Notes under the pieces: generated by a model
Databases searched by the model: none
Seen by the model: only the letters and a program-made list of their open reading frames with translations
What the model was told of the DNA's origin: nothing
In this document: positions 13,686-20,707 of the stretch, in pieces
Position numbering within the stretch: the first letter of the stretch is position 1
Layout of the letters: every line of letters begins with the position of its first letter
Position numbers and translations under genes: made by a program
Assembly (NCBI GenBank): GCA_003450815.1
Contig: DMES01000067.1
Span: 1 to 20,740 of the forward strand
Source of the DNA: Elusimicrobiota bacterium
GTDB taxonomy: Bacteria; Elusimicrobiota; Elusimicrobia; Elusimicrobiales; UBA9959
Length of the DNA: 20,740 bases
Direction: 5' to 3'

Positions 13686-13706
13686 AACTACGATAAAGCC
13701 GAGGCT

Positions 13707-14624
13707 ATGAAACTTAATAAACCGGTCGGTCTTTTTTTATGCGGCGGCGGAGCTCTGGGCAGCTGGCAGTCCGGTGTGCTGGCAAAACTGGTGGATTTAG
13801 GCCTGGATTTTGATGTGGTGGCCGGTTTCAGCATAGGCTCGCTTAACGGGGCCGCCTATTGTTATAACAAGACCGGCGAACTTGGAGGCATCTGGCGAAC
13901 CATGAAACCGGGGGCGGTCCTTAAATTCAGACCCCGCTACAGCAATATGTCCCTGGAGCTCTATCAGCATTACAACGATGACTTCTTTTCCAAAGCCGGT
14001 TTTTTCCTGCAGGACCGGCTGGCTAAATTTTCCTTATTTTCCAATATGCCCATTTACTCTTTTCTTAACGGCTGGCTAAGCCGCTCCGGCGCGGCGTTCA
14101 AAAGAAATGTTAAGTTTTATGCCATAAGCCACGCCGTTGAGATGAAACTGCCGTATATCGCCTGTTTTGATGGTTCCACTGGCGGAGGCCCTGTTCCTTT
14201 TGTTGACGCGCTTGTGGCCAGTTGCGCTATACCGTCGGTCTTTCCGCCGGTCGTGCTTAACGATCATGGCCGAAATTATCATCTGGTGGATGGCGGAGTT
14301 ATGGGTATCGCTACGATAAACCTTAATATCTTTGAGGGCTGCGGGACGGTAATAATGATAAGCAATACCAGGCCCGAGGACCTTAACTTTACCGGCAAAG
14401 GTTTTTTTGGCCATAGGGAAACCAAGGCCCGCAGAATGCTGGCGCTTCATACAGACAAGGTATATGAGTCCAGAATTTTCATAAAATCAAAACCTGATGT
14501 CCACCTGATACAGCCGCCTGAAAATCTGGGGCTTGGGGTGTTTGATTTTGAAGGCGAAAAATGCGCCCGTGCTTTCGCCATAGGAGAAAAAGCGGCGGAT
14601 AAGTTCGTAAAACATCTGCATTAA
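13707..14624 (+). CDS. Patatin-like phospholipase
   Basis: The 305-residue protein has the patatin catalytic parts. The oxyanion-hole glycines are LCGGGALGSWQSGVL (residues 11-25), the nucleophile Ser42 lies in GFSIGS (GxSxG), and the catalytic Asp195 lies in VDGGVMG (DGG). These make the Ser-Asp dyad that hydrolyses acyl esters of lipids. Nothing suggests a signal peptide, so it should act in the cytoplasm or at the inner membrane face. The length is usual for the small bacterial patatins. GAGG just upstream may serve as Shine-Dalgarno. It starts the rightward group after the hairpin-rich divergent gap. The natural lipid is unknown. Confidence 0.9.
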   Translation: MKLNKPVGLFLCGGGALGSWQSGVLAKLVDLGLDFDVVAGFSIGSLNGAAYCYNKTGELGGIWRTMKPGAVLKFRPRYSNMSLELYQHYNDDFFSKAGFFLQDRLAKFSLFSNMPIYSFLNGWLSRSGAAFKRNVKFYAISHAVEMKLPYIACFDGSTGGGPVPFVDALVASCAIPSVFPPVVLNDHGRNYHLVDGGVMGIATINLNIFEGCGTVIMISNTRPEDLNFTGKGFFGHRETKARRMLALHTDKVYESRIFIKSKPDVHLIQPPENLGLGVFDFEGEKCARAFAIGEKAADKFVKHLH

Positions 14625-14637
14625 AGTTGATGGTTTG

Positions 14638-14716
14638 GAGTTGAGGAGTTGTGAGTTGGAAGCTGGAACTCTTAAACTCGCAACTCTGAAACTCTTAACT
14701 CTTTAACTCATAACTC
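14638..14716. repeat. Phased gagtt / aactc repeat
   Basis: GAGTT occurs at 14638, 14646 and 14653. Its inverse AACTC occurs seven times, starting at 14667, 14675, 14682, 14690, 14697, 14705 and 14712. The spacing of the seven copies alternates 8, 7, 8, 7, 8, 7. The array fills the gap between the patatin and TauE genes and stops one base before the TauE ATG. Confidence 0.65.
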
Positions 14717-14717
14717 A

Positions 14718-15557
14718 ATGACTCTTTTCAATTTCTCTGCGCTGGTGGCGTTCGGTTTTGTTATAGGTATTTTGGGTTCGGTGCTTGGTATCGGCGGAGG
14801 GGTGTTCATGGTGCCCTTTCTGGTGCTGGCGCTGAAAATCCCAATACACCAGGCGGTGGCTGTTTCACTGGTCGCGATTGTCGCCACCTCAAGCGCCGTG
14901 GCCTCGGTAAATGTGGAGCGCGGGTTAACCAATATACGCCTTGGCGTGGTTTTTGAAACCACCATGGCGCTGGGTTCGGTTCTTTCGGCGCTTTGGGCAA
15001 GCAGCCTGCCGGCTCGCGCTGTGCAATTTATGTTCGCGTCGGCGCTTTTCCCCATTTCAGCCCTGATGTTCATGAAAGGTTGGCGCGCTTTCAGCGGGCC
15101 AAAGCATGAAACACATGCCGCAAACCCCGGCGCCTGCGGAAAATTTGACGCCGCTTTTTTTGACCCGGCCCTGAAAGGCGAGCGGGCCTACAGGGTTAAA
15201 AATGTTCTGTCCGGCTCGATGCTTTCTTTTTTCGGAGGCGCTTTAAGCGGACTTCTGGGGCTTGGCGGCGGTGTCGTGCAGGTGCCGGTGATGACGCTTA
15301 TGTGCGGGGTGCCCATGAAGGCGGCCGCCGCCACCAGCAATTTCATGATAGGGGTTTCCGCCGCCGCCAGCGCTTTTGTTTACTTTAAAAAGGGTTACAT
15401 ATTGCCGGAACTGGCCGCCGTAATCGTTATAGGGGTTTTACTCGGTTCCTTTGTTGGCATTCATGCGCTTTACAGGGCCCGTTCTGAAAAGATTCAAATG
15501 ATTTTTTCCGTGCTTACGCTTTTAGTGGCTGTAAAGATGTTTATGAAAGCGATATGA
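14718..15557 (+). CDS. TauE/SafE family sulfite/anion exporter
   Basis: This 279-residue inner-membrane protein has about eight hydrophobic segments arranged as two related halves. Each half opens with the family's glycine motif: FVIGILGSVLGIGGGVFMVP (residues about 14-33) and GALSGLLGLGGGVVQVPVM (about 170-188). TauE/SafE (formerly DUF81) proteins export sulfite or organosulfonates, or import related anions. The length is typical. The start at 14718 directly abuts a repeat array and has no Shine-Dalgarno. Its stop overlaps the next gene by 4 bases, and a DUF1634 neighbour is a common partner of this family. Substrate not known. Confidence 0.9.
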   Translation: MTLFNFSALVAFGFVIGILGSVLGIGGGVFMVPFLVLALKIPIHQAVAVSLVAIVATSSAVASVNVERGLTNIRLGVVFETTMALGSVLSALWASSLPARAVQFMFASALFPISALMFMKGWRAFSGPKHETHAANPGACGKFDAAFFDPALKGERAYRVKNVLSGSMLSFFGGALSGLLGLGGGVVQVPVMTLMCGVPMKAAAATSNFMIGVSAAASAFVYFKKGYILPELAAVIVIGVLLGSFVGIHALYRARSEKIQMIFSVLTLLVAVKMFMKAI

Positions 15558-15835
15558 ATAAATTTAACGACAAGGGTTTTGGCCGGCTTATCCAGCGCGC
15601 TTTGCTTGTCGGAGTGTTCTTATGCCTCCTGCTTTTTTTCTTTGGTTTTGTTTTCCGGGTTTCAGGAAATACATGTGCCGGCGGATTTTTCACCGCGGGC
15701 GTGCTGGCGTTGCTTCTCACGCCGGCGGCCAGGGTGATAATGCTAGTTTACGGGTTTTACAGGATGCGGGAATCGTTAATGGCGCTGGCGGCATTTGCAG
15801 TGCTGGTCCTGCTTTTGATAGCTTTTCTTTTATAA
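15554..15835 (+). CDS. DUF1634 membrane protein, TauE partner
   Basis: This 93-residue protein has three hydrophobic segments (about 17-37, 45-65 and 73-93) and the motif TPAARVIMLVYGFYRMRE before the last one, which fits DUF1634. The gene starts inside the TauE stop (ATGA overlap), a strong sign of coupled translation. DUF1634 genes very often accompany TauE/SafE transporters, probably as an accessory subunit. No catalytic motif is visible. Confidence 0.8.
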   Translation: MNKFNDKGFGRLIQRALLVGVFLCLLLFFFGFVFRVSGNTCAGGFFTAGVLALLLTPAARVIMLVYGFYRMRESLMALAAFAVLVLLLIAFLL

Positions 15836-15875
15836 TATAGCGAATAAGACGGATTAAGGCGAACAACGCGAATAA

Positions 15876-15904
15876 CCGCAAATCAGTGATTCGGGTATTT
15901 TTTT
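15876..15904 (+). terminator. Possible intrinsic terminator after the TauE operon
   Basis: CCG (15876-15878) with CGG and AATC (15881-15884) with GATT form a bulged 7-bp stem closed by a 3-base loop. Seven T residues follow (15898-15904). It directly abuts the TPR gene ATG, so it may also act on that gene's 5' end. The stem is weak. Confidence 0.35.
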
Positions 15905-17188
15905 ATGGAACAGAATTTTAAAATTTTAAACAGACTCTTTTTGTCCGCCGCATTTTTAATTTCCGGCGCCCAGGGAGTTCTCTCCCAGGAGCCGTTGGCC
16001 GCTGGCAGTACGGATGAGGATAAAATACAGATTGATGAACAGCTTCCTCTTGCGGGCCTGCAAATTTCCTCTTCGCCGCTCACGCTCGGACCCGAGCTTG
16101 ACGCCAAATATGACAAAGGCATAGCGTTCATGTACCGCCTGGAGTTTGACAAGGCGGAGGAGGAATTTCGCGAGATCGTGCGTATGAGCAGCGCAAGCCC
16201 CGCCGGCTATTTCGCGCTGTCCGCGCTGTCCTGGTGGCGCTGCGCGCAGAACTTTGATGTTTCCGTAGCCTCTTCCGCCTACGAGGAAGAATTTATGCAT
16301 CATGTGGATGAAACGGCCAAGGCCGCTGAGGCGATGCTTAAAAAAAAGATTTCTCCGGACCAGGCATATTTCTTTATGGGCAGCGCGTACGGGCTTAAAG
16401 GGCGGTGGTATGCCGTGCAGCGCAAATGGTTCAGGGCCTATATTTACGGAAACCGCGCCCGCAAGATGCTGAGAAAATGCGTGAAACTGAACCCCAATAT
16501 TTACGACGCCTATCTGGGGCTCGGCATTTTTGATTATTTCGCCGACACTTTGCCCGGTATTCTCAGCGTGCCGGCGCTTCTATTCGTGCACGGCGACAGA
16601 ATGCGCGGCCTTGAGGAAGTCCGTCTTGCCAGAGATAAGGGCCGCTTTTTTTCAGTTGAAGCGCGCATTTTTCTTATAGAAATACTAACCCGCCACGAAA
16701 AGGATTTCAACCAGGCGGTAGCGGAGGCCAAAGTCCTGCGTGAAACCGATCCCGGCAATCCTTTTCTCTGGCTTGGGGAGATAATGGCCTACATACACTC
16801 CCAGGACTGGTCCCGGGCCTTTGACGAAAGCCTGAAGTTCCTTGCCGCAAATGCCGGAGCGGAGAACCCTTGGCTGGCGCAGCAATTGTCTCTGGTTTAT
16901 CTGTCAGCCGGGGACTCAAAGCTGGCGCTGAACCAGCCGCAGGAAGCCGCGGCCTGGTTCACCCAGGGCATAGAGAACACGGCCTACCCGGATAAAGGCT
17001 GGATAAGCTATTGCTATCTGCGCCGGGCCCAGGCTTTCGGTCTGCTAGGCAGAAAAGAAGAAGCCGTTAAGGACTATAAGACCGCGCTTAACCGCGTCAA
17101 TTTCTGGGACTCGCATCTTTACGCCAAAAAAGGTCTTAAAAAAGCGCCGGATTTTAAAGAAATCTACAGGCAGCTGATAGAAGAATAA
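15905..17188 (+). CDS. Secreted tetratricopeptide-repeat protein
   Basis: The 427-residue protein has an N-terminal hydrophobic signal (about 10-27, LNRLFLSAAFLISGAQGVLS) without a lipobox cysteine, so it is probably periplasmic. TPR-like helix pairs follow: YDKGIAFMYRLEFDKAEEEF, then ARKMLRKCVKLNPNIYDAYLGLGIFDYF, NQAVAEAKVLRETDPGNPFLWLGE and a last KEEAVKDYKTALNRVN near the C-terminus. TPRs are scaffolds for protein contacts, and no enzymatic motif is visible. It stands alone between a possible terminator and the promoter at 17288. No Shine-Dalgarno is seen; the ATG follows a T-run. Partner unknown. Confidence 0.75.
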   Translation: MEQNFKILNRLFLSAAFLISGAQGVLSQEPLAAGSTDEDKIQIDEQLPLAGLQISSSPLTLGPELDAKYDKGIAFMYRLEFDKAEEEFREIVRMSSASPAGYFALSALSWWRCAQNFDVSVASSAYEEEFMHHVDETAKAAEAMLKKKISPDQAYFFMGSAYGLKGRWYAVQRKWFRAYIYGNRARKMLRKCVKLNPNIYDAYLGLGIFDYFADTLPGILSVPALLFVHGDRMRGLEEVRLARDKGRFFSVEARIFLIEILTRHEKDFNQAVAEAKVLRETDPGNPFLWLGEIMAYIHSQDWSRAFDESLKFLAANAGAENPWLAQQLSLVYLSAGDSKLALNQPQEAAAWFTQGIENTAYPDKGWISYCYLRRAQAFGLLGRKEEAVKDYKTALNRVNFWDSHLYAKKGLKKAPDFKEIYRQLIEE

Positions 17189-17287
17189 TCCGACACATTG
17201 CCGTTAAAGTCGTTCTCCATTGATGAATCTCCGGAAAAAAATATCCGCGGCAATTTTCGGAAGGCTAATATAGTGGCGGATTGAAAC

Positions 17288-17296
17288 TGCTATAAT
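17288..17296 (+). promoter_or_regulatory. Extended -10 promoter for the nitronate monooxygenase gene
   Basis: TGCTATAAT at 17288-17296 is a perfect -10 box with the TGn extension, about 48 bp before the ATG at 17344. No clear -35 is present, as in the promoter at 404-412. The rest of the gap 17189-17287 shows nothing else. Confidence 0.5.
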
Positions 17297-17329
17297 TTAT
17301 ATGTATCGTATTAAATATCTTGCAAGGAC

Positions 17330-17362
17330 ATGACCGAAACCGAATGCCGCATGCTGAATTAG
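17330..17362 (+). CDS. Possible 10-residue leader peptide
   Basis: An ATG at 17330 opens MTETECRMLN and stops at 17360, in a different frame from the enzyme it overlaps. AAGGA lies just before it (17324-17328). The larger gene's own ATG at 17344 lacks a well-placed Shine-Dalgarno. It could be a leader peptide that couples translation, or chance. Confidence 0.25.
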   Translation: MTETECRMLN

Positions 17363-18867
17363 ACAAAACAACACCCGATATCCGTCCCGATCCGGTGATC
17401 ATCTCCGGCGGCATGGGCGTTCATATTTCCTGCTGGCAAATGGCCAGGATAGTTTCCATGATGGGGGCTCTGGGAGTGGTGTCAGGCACCGCGCTTGAGA
17501 TAGTTTATCCGCGTATCCTGCAGAACGGCGACCCGGGCGGCCACATACGGAGAGCGTTTGACGAACTAACGCGGCGTCAACCGGCGCTTGGCGAACCGCT
17601 TAGCCGGCTTATTGAAAAGTACTACATAAAAGACGGAAAAGCCGCGGATAAACCGTTCAAATCCGTGCCTTTCGCAAAATTATCCCGCATTGAAGGCCAC
17701 ACCGGCCCCGACTCTTTCTGGGAGTCGTCGCGCGAGTTGCAGGTGCTCACCATCGCCGCTAACTTTGCCGAGGTTTGGCTTGCCAAAGAGGGACACGAAG
17801 GATTTGTCGGAATCAATTTCCTGCGCAAAGTGGAGAGGCCGTTGCCCTGGGCGCTGTACGGCGCGATACTTGCGGGCGTGGACTATGTGTTGGTAGGCGC
17901 CGGCAGCCCGCCCGAGATTCCCGGGATGATGGAATCGTTATCCGCCCATCAGCCGGCGTCCCTGCCTCTTAAAGTTCATGGAACACGCTCAGACCGCGGC
18001 GAGTTTTTTGTAACTGTCAGGCCCGAAACACTCGGGTGTTGCGGCGCGGGAGTGAAACAGCCCAGATTTCTGGCTATAGTTTCTTCTTTCGGTTTAGCCA
18101 AAGCTTTAGCTTCCGACCCAAAGAGCCGTCCGTACGGTTTTGTGGTAGAAGGGCCGCAGGCTGGAGGACATAACGCACCTCCCGCACGGATGCGCTTTGA
18201 CGAAAGGGGACAGCAGATAGTGGAATATACAACTCAGGACAGCGCTGATATAGAGGCCATAGCAGGGCTCGGCCTGCCTTTTTGGCTGGCCGGCTCGTAC
18301 GCCAGCCCCGAGCGTCTGCGTGAGGCGCTGGGAAAGGGCGCCACCGGTGTTCAGATAGGCACGGCTGCGGCGCTTTCGGGGCAATCCGGAATGGAGCCCG
18401 AATTAAGGCGGCGGGCATTGCAGATGGCGCTGCGTAACGAACTTGTAGTAACGGATACAATGGTATCGCCCACCGGATTTCCATTTAAGGTGGCCCATAT
18501 ACCTGGCACTATTTCCGACAATGCGGTCTATTTGGGCCGAAAGCGTGTCTGCGATATCTGTCTGCTGCAGACCAACTACATCACCCCTGACGGTTCTTTG
18601 GGTTACCGTTGTCCGGCCGAACCTGTGTCCGATTTTACCGCTAAAGGCGGCAGGGAGCAAAATACAGTCGGCCGGGCCTGCCTGTGCAACGGCCTGCTTT
18701 CTGCCACCGGCCTTGCCCAGATACGCGCGGACGGATATGTGGAACCTCCGATAGTAACTCTGGGAGATGACTTCCAGACAGCCAGGGAACTTTTCTCACT
18801 GCTGCCTCCGGGCCAGGAAACATATAGCATCGGTAAGCTGATTTTATTATTGCGCAGGGGAGCGTGA
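17344..18867 (+). CDS. Nitronate monooxygenase / 2-nitropropane dioxygenase family
   Basis: The 507-residue protein (from ATG 17344) is a flavin TIM-barrel enzyme of the nitronate monooxygenase family. It opens with ISGGMGVHISCWQMARIVS, has the FMN-site segment VVEGPQAGGHNAPP with the conserved glycines and histidine, and the phosphate-binding GATGVQIGTAAALS. Family enzymes oxidise alkyl nitronates, but many members have other or unknown substrates. The C-terminal 100 residues are cysteine-bearing (RVCDICLLQTNY, GYRCPAEPV, GRACLCNGL), as in the long branch of the family; bound metal is possible but not shown. The frame is open from a TTG at 17320, which has no ribosome site. Function beyond a flavin oxidoreductase is uncertain. 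Confidence 0.82.
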   Translation: MPHAELDKTTPDIRPDPVIISGGMGVHISCWQMARIVSMMGALGVVSGTALEIVYPRILQNGDPGGHIRRAFDELTRRQPALGEPLSRLIEKYYIKDGKAADKPFKSVPFAKLSRIEGHTGPDSFWESSRELQVLTIAANFAEVWLAKEGHEGFVGINFLRKVERPLPWALYGAILAGVDYVLVGAGSPPEIPGMMESLSAHQPASLPLKVHGTRSDRGEFFVTVRPETLGCCGAGVKQPRFLAIVSSFGLAKALASDPKSRPYGFVVEGPQAGGHNAPPARMRFDERGQQIVEYTTQDSADIEAIAGLGLPFWLAGSYASPERLREALGKGATGVQIGTAAALSGQSGMEPELRRRALQMALRNELVVTDTMVSPTGFPFKVAHIPGTISDNAVYLGRKRVCDICLLQTNYITPDGSLGYRCPAEPVSDFTAKGGREQNTVGRACLCNGLLSATGLAQIRADGYVEPPIVTLGDDFQTARELFSLLPPGQETYSIGKLILLLRRGA

Positions 18868-18884
18868 GTGATAAGCGCGGAAGT

Positions 18885-18908
18885 CTGAAGTTCTGAAGCG
18901 CTGAAGTT
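18885..18908. repeat. Three tandem 8-bp repeats (ctgaagtt type)
   Basis: CTGAAGTT, CTGAAGCG and CTGAAGTT are directly joined at 18885-18908 in the gap before the nucleotidyltransferase. The CTGAAG word recalls the GGCTGAAGG repeat at 7203-7306. Confidence 0.6.
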
Positions 18909-18933
18909 TAAATGGACTCCCAAGGGGGTTTCA

Positions 18934-19938
18934 ATGAAAACAGAATTTACGGCCGTGGTGCCAGTTGCAGGCGCCGGCACTCGTCTGCGCCCGCATACTT
19001 ACACATATCCCAAAGTCCTATTAACCGTCGGTAATAAACCTATAATCGGCCATATCATAGACGAGCTGTCCGCCGCCGGTATCAAGAAGATTTGTCTGGT
19101 AACAGGCTATCTGGGCGGGAAAATAAAAGAATACATCAGCAGCAACTATCAGGGCCTGAGAGTTTCATATGTCGAGCAGCCGGAAGCTAAGGGCCTTGGC
19201 CACGCTATATGGCTGACCCGCCGCTGCGTAACAGGGCCGGTACTGGTAACGCTCGGCGACACTATAATTTCGGCCGACCTTGGCAAGTTCCTTGATTCAA
19301 AGGACGACTGTATAGCCGTAAAGGAAGTGGCCGATCCGCGCCGTTTCGGCGTGGTGGAAGTCGCTAACGGCTATATAAAAAGCATGATGGAAAAGCCGGA
19401 AAAACCGGCTTCAAACCTGGCCATAGTGGGTATTTACTCTTTTAAAAATTCAGCCAAGCTTTACGGCAGCTTGGAGCGGCTGGTTGAATCTGGCCGCACC
19501 ACCAGGGGAGAGATACAGTTTACCGACGCGCTTTCGCTTATGCTCAAGGGCGGCCATAAGCTTAAGCCGGTCGCTATTGACGGCTGGTACGACTGCGGCA
19601 AGCCTGAAACGCTGCTTGAAACCAACCGTTATATACTGAACAGGAAAAAATTTCCGGTGAAAGTCAAAAACTCGCTTATTATCCCGCCGGTTTACATCGC
19701 GCCCACAGCCAGGGTGTCCAATTCAATAATCGGACCCTACGCTTCAATAGGCGAAGGCGCGGTAATAGATTCTTCCATTGTCTCGGATTCCATCATAAAC
19801 GAGAACGCCTCTATAACGGCCATGAATCTGAATGGCTCGCTTATAGGCCCAAGCGCCATAGCCGTTGGCCGCCGTGACCAGATAAATATAGGTGAAAACT
19901 CCGAAGTGCGCTTCGATAAGCGTGACTGCGACCTGTAA
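18934..19938 (+). CDS. Sugar-phosphate nucleotidyltransferase with beta-helix domain
   Basis: The 334-residue protein has an N-terminal nucleotidyltransferase fold with the signature VVPVAGAGTRLRPHTYTYPK (residues about 9-28), the nucleotide-binding GxGTRLxP loop and the catalytic-site lysine, followed by VTLGDTI (metal-binding Asp). The C-terminal part (about 245-325) is a left-handed beta-helix of hexapeptide repeats (IAPTARVSNSIIGPYASIGE, then AVIDSSIVSDSIINENASI). It should join a sugar-1-phosphate to a nucleotide (dTTP or UTP) to make an activated sugar for cell-surface polymers. The exact sugar cannot be assigned. CAAGGGGG precedes the ATG as a good Shine-Dalgarno. A hairpin terminator begins at its stop codon. 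Confidence 0.88.
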   Translation: MKTEFTAVVPVAGAGTRLRPHTYTYPKVLLTVGNKPIIGHIIDELSAAGIKKICLVTGYLGGKIKEYISSNYQGLRVSYVEQPEAKGLGHAIWLTRRCVTGPVLVTLGDTIISADLGKFLDSKDDCIAVKEVADPRRFGVVEVANGYIKSMMEKPEKPASNLAIVGIYSFKNSAKLYGSLERLVESGRTTRGEIQFTDALSLMLKGGHKLKPVAIDGWYDCGKPETLLETNRYILNRKKFPVKVKNSLIIPPVYIAPTARVSNSIIGPYASIGEGAVIDSSIVSDSIINENASITAMNLNGSLIGPSAIAVGRRDQINIGENSEVRFDKRDCDL

Positions 19939-19959
19939 AAGGTGCCAGGCACCTTTTTT
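19937..19959 (+). terminator. Palindromic terminator, also left REP-like element of the RAYT
   Basis: AAAAGGTGCC, one base and GGCACCTTTT (19937-19957) form a perfect 10-bp stem with a T-run through 19959, overlapping the stop of the nucleotidyltransferase. A close relative of this palindrome lies at 20641-20662 on the other side of the transposase gene, so it probably also serves as a REP-like sequence. Confidence 0.75.
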
Positions 19960-19971
19960 GCGTAAGTCTAG

Positions 19972-20613
19972 CTAAACAATTCCCACTGTTTTTTTAAGCG
20001 AATGGCGAAAAAGGGCGTCACCCAGAATGCTGTTGCATTCTTTATTCAGTCTGTTCCACTCTTTTTCAGGGATTGGGTGATTCAGGTAGTCCAGGTAGGC
20101 TGTACGTGCGCGCTCTAAGTTGTCGCTGAAAAGCATCAGCACCTCTTTTGGGTTGGAAACGACCCCGTCCGTGTTTCCCAGATAAGCCCGATGGCTGCTC
20201 CAGGTGTATTGTTCCGGACCGGGCGCTATGCCGGCTTTAACTGGGTTTAGGTGAACATAGCGTAGCAAAGCCAGAAAGTAGCGGTCCTCCTGTACCAGTT
20301 TGCTTTTAAACCGGCTCTCAAATGTATGCCCGGTCCTTCTATGGCGTTTATTAAAGTAATGCGAGTAATCCCCATTTACCCGATACATCACCTCGCTGAT
20401 ATTAGGAAGCATCGTCCTGAAGAAGAGGTGTATATGGTTTGACAACAGCGCATAAGCGTAAAACTTTAGTCTGTAGGTTGAAATAGCGCTGCAAAGCAGT
20501 TCCAGGTAATGCCGTCTGTCCTCGTCATCAAAAAACAAATCTCCCCTATCATTCCCGCGGCCAATCACATGATATACTGCCCCCGGATAAGCGATCCGAA
20601 AAGGTCTAGGCAT
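19972..20613 (-). CDS. REP-associated tyrosine transposase (RAYT, Y1/HUH)
   Basis: The 213-residue protein starts with the RAYT hallmark MPRPFRIAYPGAVYHVIGRG. It carries the HUH motif H60-I-H62 in SNHIHLF and the candidate nucleophilic Tyr119 in RYVHLNPVKAGI, as in the IS200/IS605-type single-strand transposases. Length is normal. RAYTs are host-bound, cut at short palindromic REP sequences and are usually flanked by them; here palindromes of the GTGCCnGGCAC type flank the gene at 19937 and 20641. GGGGGT lies about 8 bp before the ATG. Mobility of the gene itself is doubtful; RAYTs mostly spread REP sequences. Confidence 0.92.
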   Translation of the reverse strand: MPRPFRIAYPGAVYHVIGRGNDRGDLFFDDEDRRHYLELLCSAISTYRLKFYAYALLSNHIHLFFRTMLPNISEVMYRVNGDYSHYFNKRHRRTGHTFESRFKSKLVQEDRYFLALLRYVHLNPVKAGIAPGPEQYTWSSHRAYLGNTDGVVSNPKEVLMLFSDNLERARTAYLDYLNHPIPEKEWNRLNKECNSILGDALFRHSLKKTVGIV

Positions 20614-20640
20614 AACGCACCCCCTTAAGTTAAAAAGAAG

Positions 20641-20662
20641 AAAAAGTGCCTGGCACCTTTTT
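20641..20662. repeat. Right REP-like palindrome flanking the RAYT
   Basis: AAAAAGTGCC, T and GGCACCTTTTT (20641-20661) form a palindrome with one mismatch (A/C), matching the inverse of the element at 19937-19959. It lies in the 5' leader of the RAYT gene. Confidence 0.65.
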
Positions 20663-20676
20663 AAGTATAGCAGGTG

Positions 20677-20707
20677 AACACGACAAGGGTGTGTCGTGTT
20701 GTTTTTT
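20677..20707 (+). terminator. Strong intrinsic terminator, rightward
   Basis: AACACGACA (20677-20685), loop AGGGTG and TGTCGTGTT (20692-20700) form a perfect 9-bp stem. G and six T residues follow (20702-20707). No plus-strand gene ends right before it. It may be the original terminator of the nucleotidyltransferase, separated from it by the RAYT cassette. Nothing is seen in 20708-20740. Confidence 0.65.

Noticed and set aside
14667..14716. AACTC and gattacac arrays as a CRISPR
   Set aside because: Units are 5-8 bp with 2-3 bp spacers; there are no 25-40 bp repeats with unique spacers and no cas genes.
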